This document shows, one piece after another, positions 1-5,829 of a stretch of DNA of 9,009 nt (the stretch's first letter is position 1; every line of letters begins with the position of its first letter). Source of the stretch: JBDTOX01 sp039933015 (GTDB lineage: Bacteria; Pseudomonadota; Gammaproteobacteria; Burkholderiales; Methylophilaceae); the NCBI GenBank assembly GCA_039933015.1, contig JBDTOX010000054.1:1-9009 (forward strand). The letters run 5' to 3'. The notes under the pieces are model-generated. The model searched no databases. It was not told the origin of the DNA and saw only the letters and a list, made by a program, of their open reading frames with translations. The position numbers were made by a program, and so were the translations under genes.

Positions 1-108
1 CGCCGGGCTGGTCTTGGTCGCCGGGCTGGTCTTGGTCGCCGGGCTGGTCTTGGTCGCCGGGCTGGTCGGGGTCGCCAAGCTGGTCGGGGTCGCCGGGCTG
101 GTCGGGGT
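1..108 (-). repeat. 18-bp tandem repeat, six units, coding for a hexapeptide
   Basis: Six head-to-tail 18-bp units cover 1-108, with a partial match continuing to about 117. On the plus strand units 1-3 (1-54) are identical, cgccgggctggtcttggt. Units 4 and 6 (55-72, 91-108) differ at two positions (cttggt to cggggt), and unit 5 (73-90) has one further change block (gggctg to aagctg). In the minus-strand gene they read Thr-Pro/Lys-Thr-Ser-Pro/Leu-Ala. The unit length is a multiple of three, so copy-number change keeps the frame. The identical units lie at the window edge, so the array probably continues to the left. Confidence 0.95.
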
Positions 109-573
109 CGCCGGGCCGGCGACCAACATGGCATCGCAAGTCGTGGAGATGTTAGGAGTGCCGGTCGTGCTCTTCCATTTGAGCGTAGTAAAACTGAACT
201 CATCCACATCATCGCGCATGGTCGCCGAGTGGCCACCTCCAAACATGAGCATCTGGCGGCGCATGGCATCGTAACTGAAACCGCTGTAATCGGTGATGGT
301 ACGACAGCTAATACTATCTCCGATTACATTGGCGCAATTATAGGCACCGAGATCGCGCGCATTGTTGTCGCCGAGCGTACTCAAATCCTTAACAGGCTCT
401 GAATGCGATACTGCAGCAACGGTAAGTAAAACCGTGAACACACAGGCCCTGCGCATAAGCAATGCTATGCCGACAGGCCTGGTGTGAGCGGTTGCGGGCA
501 TGGTGGTTAACATGTCACGGCTATTCTGCGTATTGATGGCATTGCCACTGAGCCAGTTCCAAAACTTGTCCAT
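1..573 (-). CDS. Secreted Kelch-like repeat protein, partial (C-terminus beyond the window)
   Basis: This frame is open for 191 codons from an ATG at 573 to the window edge with no stop, so only the N-terminal part is visible. A Shine-Dalgarno-like AGGGGA at 586-581 sits 7 bases before the ATG. Residues about 40-58 (arginines, then a hydrophobic run, then SHS-EP) look like a Sec signal peptide, preceded by an unusually long N-terminal extension; a later Met at residue 41 would give a conventional signal peptide. Residues about 97-137 contain a Kelch-like blade: a Tyr-Asp-Ala-x-Arg-Arg-Gln start, MLMFGGGHS, then a paired strand ending in LKW. Kelch blades form beta-propellers, often carbohydrate-related in exported proteins. 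From about residue 156 the protein enters a Pro/Thr/Ser/Ala hexapeptide array that reaches the edge. It lies 48 bases after the glycosyltransferase upstream, so it probably ends the same operon. The function is not known. Confidence 0.75.
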   Translation of the reverse strand, partial: MDKFWNWLSGNAINTQNSRDMLTTMPATAHTRPVGIALLMRRACVFTVLLTVAAVSHSEPVKDLSTLGDNNARDLGAYNCANVIGDSISCRTITDYSGFSYDAMRRQMLMFGGGHSATMRDDVDEFSFTTLKWKSTTGTPNISTTCDAMLVAGPATPTSPATPTSLATPTSPATKTSPATKTSPATKTSPA

Positions 574-580
574 GTTTCCA

Positions 581-586
581 TCCCCT
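581..586 (-). promoter_or_regulatory. Ribosome binding site of the Kelch-like gene
   Basis: The minus strand reads AGGGGA, 7 bases before the ATG at 573. It supports that start over the internal Met codons nearer the signal peptide. Confidence 0.6.
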
Positions 587-621
587 GCTTATGAGTAAGG
601 TGAGATTTCGATGCTGTACTA

Positions 622-1617
622 TCAGGTCGAGTCTGATGAATGAAACAACTTACACCTTAAATACGATATGAAGCAATACACAATCGCTTTCACTTGCTTC
701 CTGTCGTATTTGATAGCATCAGTAAACGCTTCTAGCGCTACCCTTGGCGAGCCATACCAGTAATGCATATATCCATGACCGAAAGCCAGCTTGTACAAGC
801 GTACTCTCATTTGCTTTTCGGAGATGGCAACACCATCCGGAGACGCAAGCCCGTACTTTTTAACCGTCCGTAGCAACACGACTTGCTCATTATTGATCGG
901 GCGTGCAGTATGGGTTGTGCTGCTCTGGTTTGTTCGATAAAGCGCGACATCTCTTGCGAGCTTATGCGCCTGAACAATCCGAGAAGCACGCAGCCAGAAA
1001 TCATAGTCCTCGCCTACTCGTAATGATTCATCAAACCCGCCCAAAGTGTCGTACAAGGAACGAGGTATCACGGCCGTGATAATGTGGATGACATTGTCCA
1101 GTAGCAGCTGATGGTATATCCAGCCAGACCCTCTATCGACTATGCCGTCATTCTTCTCCGAGGTGATAAAAGCCTCCTTGGGTGGATAGACGCCTTTTTC
1201 GTTCATGCACCAGCGCTGGAACCTGCCATACACAATCCCAACCTCTCTGTGCGAGGCAAAATACTCCATTTGTGCCAGTAATTTTCCCGGTAGCCACGCA
1301 TCATCCCCATCTAAAAAGGCGAGGTACTCACCGCGAGATTCACGCACCCCTCGATTGCGCGCTGCGGCTGGCCCCTGGTTTTTTTGGCGTATTACTTTCA
1401 CTGGTGAGCCGTAGGTTTCTGCGATACCTGCGCCGCCATCGCTGGAACCATCATCCACCACGATGACTTCTATATTCGGATATTGCTGGGCAAAAATACT
1501 GTCTAAAGCTTCTGGCAGGAACTGGGCACAGTTATAGGCGGGAACAATTACAGATACTAAAGGGTGCGATATAGAAATAGGCGCTTGAGCGCTTGTCAGC
1601 AAGTCTAGTTGATTCAT
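622..1617 (-). CDS. Family 2 glycosyltransferase
   Basis: This is a GT-A fold, inverting glycosyltransferase of the GT2 type, expected to add one sugar from a nucleotide-sugar donor to a growing lipid-linked glycan at the cytoplasmic face of the inner membrane. The visible signatures are SVIVPAYN (22-29), VVDDGSSD (53-60), NQGPAAARNRG (80-90), the metal and donor-binding FLDGDD (101-106), and GGFDES with the acidic Glu-Asp-Tyr-Asp motif at 203-206, where Asp204 is the likely catalytic base. There is no membrane segment, and the 331-residue length is normal for the family. The ATG at 1617 has no visible Shine-Dalgarno sequence. It follows the TGA of the short upstream ORF by a single base, which suggests translational coupling. 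Donor and acceptor cannot be read from sequence. Confidence 0.93.
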   Translation of the reverse strand: MNQLDLLTSAQAPISISHPLVSVIVPAYNCAQFLPEALDSIFAQQYPNIEVIVVDDGSSDGGAGIAETYGSPVKVIRQKNQGPAAARNRGVRESRGEYLAFLDGDDAWLPGKLLAQMEYFASHREVGIVYGRFQRWCMNEKGVYPPKEAFITSEKNDGIVDRGSGWIYHQLLLDNVIHIITAVIPRSLYDTLGGFDESLRVGEDYDFWLRASRIVQAHKLARDVALYRTNQSSTTHTARPINNEQVVLLRTVKKYGLASPDGVAISEKQMRVRLYKLAFGHGYMHYWYGSPRVALEAFTDAIKYDRKQVKAIVYCFISYLRCKLFHSSDST

Positions 1618-1618
1618 T

Positions 1619-1828
1619 TCACATTGCCATTGGTTTTATTAACTTGACGGCGCGACACATCAGGGGATCTCTCGTATGACATTCCAACCATGCTCCTAAA
1701 AGAAGATCAGCGTATTTCATACTATCATGGAGTTCAAGCATTGCCGCACTGTACAGAGTCGTTGACTGGTGGGGATGTTCTTCTTCAAGATTGCAGAGCA
1801 GTGCAACTTCGTGCCCTCGCCTTTTCAA
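1619..1828 (-). pseudogene. Probable glycosyltransferase fragment, 69 codons
   Basis: The ORF starts with TTG at 1828, overlapping the TGA of the methyltransferase gene (TTGA), and stops one base before the next glycosyltransferase ATG. Its first residues, LKRRGHEVALLCN, match the N-terminal helix and strand of GT-B glycosyltransferases (GT4-like), where an x-L-x-x-RGHEV segment follows the first loop. The frame stays open upstream of the TTG for only a few codons before a TAG, so the first strand of such a domain is absent. The rest of a normal enzyme of roughly 350-400 residues is missing too. Later residues (YADLLLGAWLE, then C-x6-C) would fit the middle of the same N-terminal domain. I read it as a deletion remnant still translated between its neighbours. 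It could instead be a real small protein. Confidence 0.4.
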
Positions 1829-2616
1829 ACCAAGGCAGAGCGATTGCTAATCACTGTAGATTCCAGACGTAAGCCAAGCACGCCTTTCTCTGCTGTTAAC
1901 CCAGGGATTACAGCAAAATTTGGCAACTCTCGTTGCCAGAGCAGCCTCGACTTTTGTTCACCTTCCCTATCCGCGTCATCCAGCAAGACAATGGTGCCCG
2001 GCTTCATCCCATTTACCATTACGGGCAGTGCAGGGTAGCGTGCCATGTGCCCTGTAGTGTGTGGCGGGCCATCTATCACCAGCATATCAATTGTGACATC
2101 TGGCGGCAGACCTGCGATGTCGTACCACTGCCCCTCCCAACTTGGGAGCGACAACTTTTTCAATGGGGCATCAATTACTGTTGCCCATGCTTCCAGGCCG
2201 TGCAGCTGGATCAAGTTTCGCGTTTTTTCCGCGAATTCCGGATCATGTTCCAGACTAAAAACATGACCATGCCCCTGCATCTTCAGGCATGCCGCCAAAA
2301 CGAGCGTGCTCAAGCCGCTACTGCATTCAACAACGGACTGCGGACGGCTTTCCAAAACAAACTTGGTGAGCAGACGCAAAAAATCCGGGGAAGCCGCCCA
2401 GCCGCGAGTTGGCGGTAAACCATGCGTGGGCCGTACCTCAGCATAAAGCGCAAGCAAGGCTTCAATTTGTGTAATGACGTTATCGGTTTGCCTTGCTGAT
2501 TGTTTCCCTAGTCGGTCGATAGCTAGAGAAAGCTTGTGGTACATCAAGTAAAGTACAAGACAAACACTGCCAACGATTGCTACCGCACATAACAAAATAA
2601 TGGTTTCAACCGTCAC
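1825..2616 (-). CDS. Membrane-anchored class I SAM-dependent methyltransferase
   Basis: This is probably a methyltransferase of the Methyltransf_24 type that methylates a sugar or related acceptor in the polysaccharide pathway. Residues about 4-26 form one hydrophobic helix. The following stretch (28-41) is rich in Lys and Arg, so the positive-inside rule puts the catalytic domain in the cytoplasm. Residues 28-60 may be a short coiled coil or linker. The Rossmann-like part shows a motif I variant VVECSSGLST (95-104), SLEHD (121-125) with the acidic residue that usually binds the SAM ribose, MLVIDGPP (178-185) as motif IV, and IVLLDDADR (209-217). The start is GTG at 2616, fixed by a strong AGGAG 7 bases upstream. 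It lies 16 bases after the glycosyltransferase at 2633-3811. The acceptor is unknown. Confidence 0.85.
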   Translation of the reverse strand: MTVETIILLCAVAIVGSVCLVLYLMYHKLSLAIDRLGKQSARQTDNVITQIEALLALYAEVRPTHGLPPTRGWAASPDFLRLLTKFVLESRPQSVVECSSGLSTLVLAACLKMQGHGHVFSLEHDPEFAEKTRNLIQLHGLEAWATVIDAPLKKLSLPSWEGQWYDIAGLPPDVTIDMLVIDGPPHTTGHMARYPALPVMVNGMKPGTIVLLDDADREGEQKSRLLWQRELPNFAVIPGLTAEKGVLGLRLESTVISNRSALV

Positions 2617-2623
2617 TTTGTTT

Positions 2624-2628
2624 CTCCT
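2624..2628 (-). promoter_or_regulatory. Ribosome binding site deciding the GTG start of the methyltransferase
   Basis: The minus strand reads AGGAG inside AGAGGAGAAA, 7 bases before the GTG at 2616. It overlaps the short gap after the TAG of the preceding gene and makes the GTG start convincing. Confidence 0.75.
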
Positions 2629-2632
2629 CTAG

Positions 2633-3811
2633 CTATACAAAGCCTAACGTCATAGTGATGGCAATGATAAGTTTGCGTGCTCTTTCAGCCGCACTCCCCG
2701 GATAGGATTTTGCCAAACGAAAAAAACCTTTAGCAAGTGCTCGTATGGCCTGTTTGCTCGCCGTATGTTCTGAAATTTTTGCAATGCGAGTCTTGAAAAA
2801 TGGCCAGTCGGCTTGGCTGGACGCATAAGCATAGTTGGTGCATATCGATGAGGTAATCAGGTTGATTTCATTGCCATTGAGGCACTGACCTGGTTGGAGC
2901 GTATCCAAGGCCGCTTCCAGGTCTTCAAACATTTCCGCTATACAGGCTTTGCTAGCCATCACCACCATCCGCGCCAGCAGTGCTTGTCGTGTCTGTTCGA
3001 TCGAGGTCACATTATTTGTTCGCGGAACAAGATATTCACCTAACGACAAGGCCGATCTGAGCTTTAATCCAATCTTGCCGTCATATTTTTGAAAGACTTT
3101 ACTTCTTGCATGAACAGGCGATCGATGACCCTTAGCTCCACGATCTCCAGAATGTTGGCGAAAAATAAAGCTGGGTTCAGGTGAGTAGGCGGCACTGAAG
3201 GTGCGGGCAAGACGAATTTGAATGTCGTAATCCTGCGATCTAAGCAGCTCAATATCAAACCCACCTGACATTTGATACGCTTCAATGCGTACCAGCGCGC
3301 TAGCAAGATGAAAGAAACAGCCTTTGATCAACTCCGCAAATAATGTCTCATCATCATAGTGCGACGCATTATTTATTCGCCCCCTCACAACCCGCCCGTC
3401 TGGTCCATCTGAGCCCCAATAGTACGGTGTATAGACAAAACCAGCATCGGGCCTATCCTTCAATGCCATAACGCGTTGCTCAATGGCATGAGGTAATGCA
3501 ACGTCATCATCGTCAAACAACCAGACCAGATTGCCCTGTACAAGGCTAAGCCCCAGATTGACGGCGCTCGGTTTGCCCCCATTGTCCTTCTTTATATATC
3601 GAATTTTGTTGTCGTAGCGGCGTATCCGTTCTGCAGTATCATCCTCTGAGCCATCGTCAACCACGATAATTTCTATCGCGGGATAAGTTTGATTTAACAG
3701 GCTATCCAGGCACTCCTCGATATAATGTGCCCGGTTGTATGTGGGCACAATAATTGAGACATCGTGTCTATGTTTCGAGCTTTCCCAAGGGAGTGGTAAT
3801 GAGTTGGTCAA
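2633..3811 (-). CDS. Family 2 glycosyltransferase with extra C-terminal region
   Basis: This is a GT2-type (GT-A fold) sugar transferase, cytoplasmic, acting in assembly of the repeat unit. The visible motifs are SIIVPTYNRA (19-28), IVVDDGSEDDT (49-59), DNGGKPSAVNLG (76-87), the metal and donor-binding FDDDD (99-103), and GGFD (183-186) followed by Gln-Asp-Tyr-Asp at 193-196. The last motif has Gln where the family usually has Glu; Asp194 remains as the likely base. His220-Ser-Gly-Asp-Arg follows. After about residue 230 comes a further region of about 160 residues, mostly helical in character, that I cannot assign. The start is TTG at 3811: the only in-frame start after an upstream TAA, with AAGGA 12 bases before it, a slightly long spacing. 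It follows the flippase stop by 24 bases. Confidence 0.92.
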   Translation of the reverse strand: MTNSLPLPWESSKHRHDVSIIVPTYNRAHYIEECLDSLLNQTYPAIEIIVVDDGSEDDTAERIRRYDNKIRYIKKDNGGKPSAVNLGLSLVQGNLVWLFDDDDVALPHAIEQRVMALKDRPDAGFVYTPYYWGSDGPDGRVVRGRINNASHYDDETLFAELIKGCFFHLASALVRIEAYQMSGGFDIELLRSQDYDIQIRLARTFSAAYSPEPSFIFRQHSGDRGAKGHRSPVHARSKVFQKYDGKIGLKLRSALSLGEYLVPRTNNVTSIEQTRQALLARMVVMASKACIAEMFEDLEAALDTLQPGQCLNGNEINLITSSICTNYAYASSQADWPFFKTRIAKISEHTASKQAIRALAKGFFRLAKSYPGSAAERARKLIIAITMTLGFV

Positions 3812-3835
3812 GGTATGTCTACGTCCTTATCTTGA

Positions 3836-5353
3836 TTAGCTTGCAGTTGGCCGAATTTTTGCGAGCACCACTTTAAAATCGCCAAGGATAATTGGGGAGA
3901 TCAGTACAAGCGCGACTGGATACACAATTGCCCCCAGCGCGATATAAGAGACGAGACCTACCCCCCCCGCCAGATGGCCTGTTAATAAAGCTCTTGCAAC
4001 TTCTATAACAACCCACATGCTTGCGGAAGCAAGCATGGGGGGGGCCAGCATGGACCAAACAGAACTCCAGCCTAAGCCGATAAGCCCGAGTCCAACCCGA
4101 TAGTTAAGCAATGAATACAGCGCGCTCAGAGTAATGGCACCCGCTACCGCCTCTATACCCCAGGGGCTTGCTGCAACTACGGATAACACAACAATAATCG
4201 AACCTATAATGTTGTAACGAAGCGAAAGTCCGACTCTGTTGGCAGCGTTAAACAGGGGGGTTGCGATAGCAGTGCTGCCTTTTAGGGCAGTACTCACGCC
4301 TAAAAGCTTCAGTACTGGAATCATCGCGAGCCATTTCTCACCATACAAGATCGGCACCAGTTCATTCGCAATTGCTGCAATGCCGATACCCACGGGAAAA
4401 ACAATAGCCGCCAGCAAGCGGCCACTGCGCAGTACGGAGACCTGAAGCCATCGGGTATTCTCCTGCAAGGAGGCGAAGGCAGGAAACAACACGCGTTGCA
4501 GTGGAACCGCTATTCGATAACGCACTTCATCGGTTAGCGAGCGCGAGTTCTGGTAGTAGCCTAGCGCGGTGGCTCCAACCATACGGCCAATAAGAAGCAG
4601 ATCAACATTGGTGTTGGCATAAAAAAGCAGCCCGCCGGCGAAATAACTGGAATTTGTTTTCCAGGTGGACCGCAGATATGACAAATTAAATCTCAAGCGC
4701 GGCCAATAAGGAATAATTGCAACACTTAGCAGTAAACGGAGTACAGCTCCCGCTAGCGAACCTATAACAAGGCTCCACACACCAAAACCTTGCCAGGCAA
4801 AAATAATTGCCACGGTAGCACGGAGCGCTATCGAGATTATCTGTATCCAGAAATCGACATGAAAATGCATGAGACGGGATATGAGTGCGCCATGCACTAC
4901 AATAAGCCCATCGATAGCAAAGACTATGCACATGATGCGCATGAGTTGGCCGGCAGTCGGCTCACTGAAAAACCATGTAGCAAAATAGGAAAGCATGAGT
5001 ACAACGAGCATAAGCCCAAGCCCGAGTGTTGCAGATGACCAGAATACGGTGTCCATTTGCAAACGCGTGATGACGCGTTTTTGTATCAATACCGAGGCGA
5101 ATCCAAAATTACCAAACAGGGCGGCAAGATCTGTGACTACGGTTGCCATCGTCATATAGCCAAAATCGGCCGGAGACAGAAGGCGCGCGAGGACAGATAC
5201 GGAACCAAGAGTAATCAGTGTGCGCAAAGCTATACCCAGTATGGTAAATTTTGCGCCACGCACTACCCGATCACCAAGATCTCTACCATGCAAAACCAGG
5301 GCGCTACGAACGGCGCTTTGTTTACCGTGTTTGTTGGAATGGATTTGTGTCAC
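3836..5353 (-). CDS. Polysaccharide flippase, WzxC-like (MOP superfamily)
   Basis: This is an integral inner-membrane protein expected to flip lipid-linked oligosaccharide to the periplasm. Its 505 residues hold about 12 to 14 hydrophobic segments spread along the chain after a polar N-terminus of about 30 residues. Family-like features include VVRGAKFTILG (30-40) before the first helix, ARLLSPADFGYMTMA (56-70), LGYYQNSRSL, and the PLQRVLFPAFASLQ segment typical of this branch. The start is GTG at 5353, the first in-frame start after a TAA. It lacks a Shine-Dalgarno sequence but overlaps the stop of a short upstream ORF (GTGA). Inside the gene the coding strand has C8 at codons about 437-439 and G8 at about 462-464, with a 9-bp hairpin right after the C8. 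A one-base loss in C8 would bring a stop about a dozen codons later. Confidence 0.92.
   Translation of the reverse strand: MTQIHSNKHGKQSAVRSALVLHGRDLGDRVVRGAKFTILGIALRTLITLGSVSVLARLLSPADFGYMTMATVVTDLAALFGNFGFASVLIQKRVITRLQMDTVFWSSATLGLGLMLVVLMLSYFATWFFSEPTAGQLMRIMCIVFAIDGLIVVHGALISRLMHFHVDFWIQIISIALRATVAIIFAWQGFGVWSLVIGSLAGAVLRLLLSVAIIPYWPRLRFNLSYLRSTWKTNSSYFAGGLLFYANTNVDLLLIGRMVGATALGYYQNSRSLTDEVRYRIAVPLQRVLFPAFASLQENTRWLQVSVLRSGRLLAAIVFPVGIGIAAIANELVPILYGEKWLAMIPVLKLLGVSTALKGSTAIATPLFNAANRVGLSLRYNIIGSIIVVLSVVAASPWGIEAVAGAITLSALYSLLNYRVGLGLIGLGWSSVWSMLAPPMLASASMWVVIEVARALLTGHLAGGVGLVSYIALGAIVYPVALVLISPIILGDFKVVLAKIRPTAS
3961..4044 (-). repeat. C8 and G8 homopolymer tracts flanking a 9-bp hairpin inside the flippase gene
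   Basis: On the plus strand there are eight C at 3961-3968 and eight G at 4037-4044. Between them, 4016-4024 (catgcttgc) and 4029-4037 (gcaagcatg) form a perfect 9-bp inverted repeat with a 4-base loop. In the mRNA the two tracts are complementary and could pair as eight G-C pairs around a 68-base interior. Tracts of this length are prone to slipped-strand change. Confidence 0.85.
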
Positions 5354-5433
5354 GGTTTACTGGCTTCTTGCGCCAGGCGGATAAGCCCTGCGCGATTACT
5401 TTTAGTGGCATCGGATAGTGTGCATGAGGACAT
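5350..5433 (-). CDS. Short ORF overlapping the flippase start (27 codons)
   Basis: An ATG at 5433 opens a 27-codon frame ending in AGLIRLAQEASKP and a TGA. The TGA shares four bases with the flippase GTG (GTGA), the usual form of a translationally coupled pair. The frame can be extended to a TTG at 5490 (46 residues). Neither start has a Shine-Dalgarno sequence. The neighbouring frame just upstream (about 5508-5404) also reads like protein (FFGDMDMPAAIASDVLMHT), so the pair could be the tail of a decayed gene with a frameshift near 5415-5430. I do not recognise a family. It may simply be chance. Confidence 0.25.
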   Translation of the reverse strand: MSSCTLSDATKSNRAGLIRLAQEASKP

Positions 5434-5668
5434 CGCTGGCGATGGCAGCAGGCATGTCCATATCGCCGAAAAATTGTGATTTGGATTCAAAGCAGGAGCC
5501 TATTTCTTGTTATGTTGGCCGTCCTATCGGCGATTATGGGCAACACCAGCCATGTGCATCGGGTTTTCCGGGCTGGCTCTTCAGCGTATTGTCCAATTCG
5601 ATTGTTGATGAATTTTCCAATGCGCGTAGCCAATGGGTGTTTGCCAAATAACATAGTGGGCGCAACAC

Positions 5669-5708
5669 CAAGTACTTGAACAATATATCACAGCATGTGC
5701 AGGTCCAA
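5669..5708 (-). promoter_or_regulatory. Weak promoter candidate for the flippase operon, with a palindrome at the start point
   Basis: The minus strand has TGATATATT at 5690-5682, an extended -10 (TATATT matches five of six consensus bases, with TG one base upstream). TTGGAC lies 15 bases before it, a poor and closely spaced -35. About 4-13 bases downstream of the -10 is the perfect palindrome CAAGTACTTG (5669-5678), which could be an operator. The leader to the flippase would be over 300 bases long. This is a motif-level guess. Confidence 0.22.
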
Positions 5709-5750
5709 TCGCTCTCCGCATAGCACTGTCTGTAGCCCGCAGCCACTACT

Positions 5751-5792
5751 CGCTTTTTCTTATTCACAAAAAGTTAGCCACATGAAAAAGCG
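5751..5792. repeat. Perfect 9-bp inverted repeat, 24-base spacer
   Basis: CGCTTTTTC at 5751-5759 is the exact reverse complement of GAAAAAGCG at 5784-5792. It directly follows, on the minus strand, the 7-bp inverted repeat near the end of the secreted protein gene, and shares base 5792 with it. Confidence 0.8.
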
Positions 5793-5828
5793 TCGCAAAA
5801 AATCAAGACTGCCCCGACATGTTGCGAC
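5785..5828 (-). terminator. Possible intrinsic terminator after the secreted protein gene
   Basis: One base after the stop codon, the minus strand has GTCGCAA (5828-5822) and its complement TTGCGAC (5798-5792) around 23 bases, followed after two bases by five T (5789-5785). The 7-bp stem with a long loop is weak, and a six-T run lies inside the loop. It would separate gene 2 from the flippase operon, which agrees with the 476-base gap. Confidence 0.35.
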
Positions 5829-5829
5829 A

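Larger units (their letters stand above)
5354..5829. other. 476-base gap between the secreted protein gene and the flippase gene
   Basis: This is the longest stretch without a convincing gene. It holds the inverted repeats at 5751-5828, a weak promoter candidate at 5682-5708, a 10-base palindrome CAAGTACTTG at 5669-5678, and the short ORF next to the flippase start. The longest open frame (minus, GTG at 5767 to 5534, 77 codons, Cys-rich) has no Shine-Dalgarno sequence and no family resemblance I can see. The region probably carries the end of one transcription unit and the leader of the next, perhaps with remains of a lost gene. Confidence 0.6.

Noticed and set aside
1..108. Tandem repeats as a possible CRISPR array
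   Set aside because: The 18-bp units abut with no spacers and keep an open reading frame.
14..274. Plus-strand ORF rich in Val-Ala-Gly-Leu repeats
   Set aside because: It is the antisense reading of the 18-bp array. The minus-strand frame has a start, a ribosome binding site, a signal peptide and a Kelch-like blade.
1933..2418. 161-codon plus-strand ORF
   Set aside because: It is antisense to the methyltransferase, whose motifs, membrane helix and ribosome binding site are clear.
4037..4044. Programmed -1 frameshift at C8 followed by a hairpin
   Set aside because: The heptamer C CCC CCC is in phase, but the stem begins with no spacer, and the shifted frame gives a non-hydrophobic tail unlike a flippase end.
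5432..5443. Inverted repeat ATCGC-TG-GCGAT as an operator
   Set aside because: Short arms with a 2-base centre, no second copy placed around a promoter; consistent with chance.
5057..5479. 140-codon plus-strand ORF
   Set aside because: Most of it is antisense to the flippase N-terminus; no Shine-Dalgarno sequence or family signature.
5534..5767. 77-codon minus-strand ORF in the gap
   Set aside because: GTG start without a Shine-Dalgarno sequence, odd Cys-rich composition, overlap with an inverted repeat and no recognisable family. Mentioned only as gap content.
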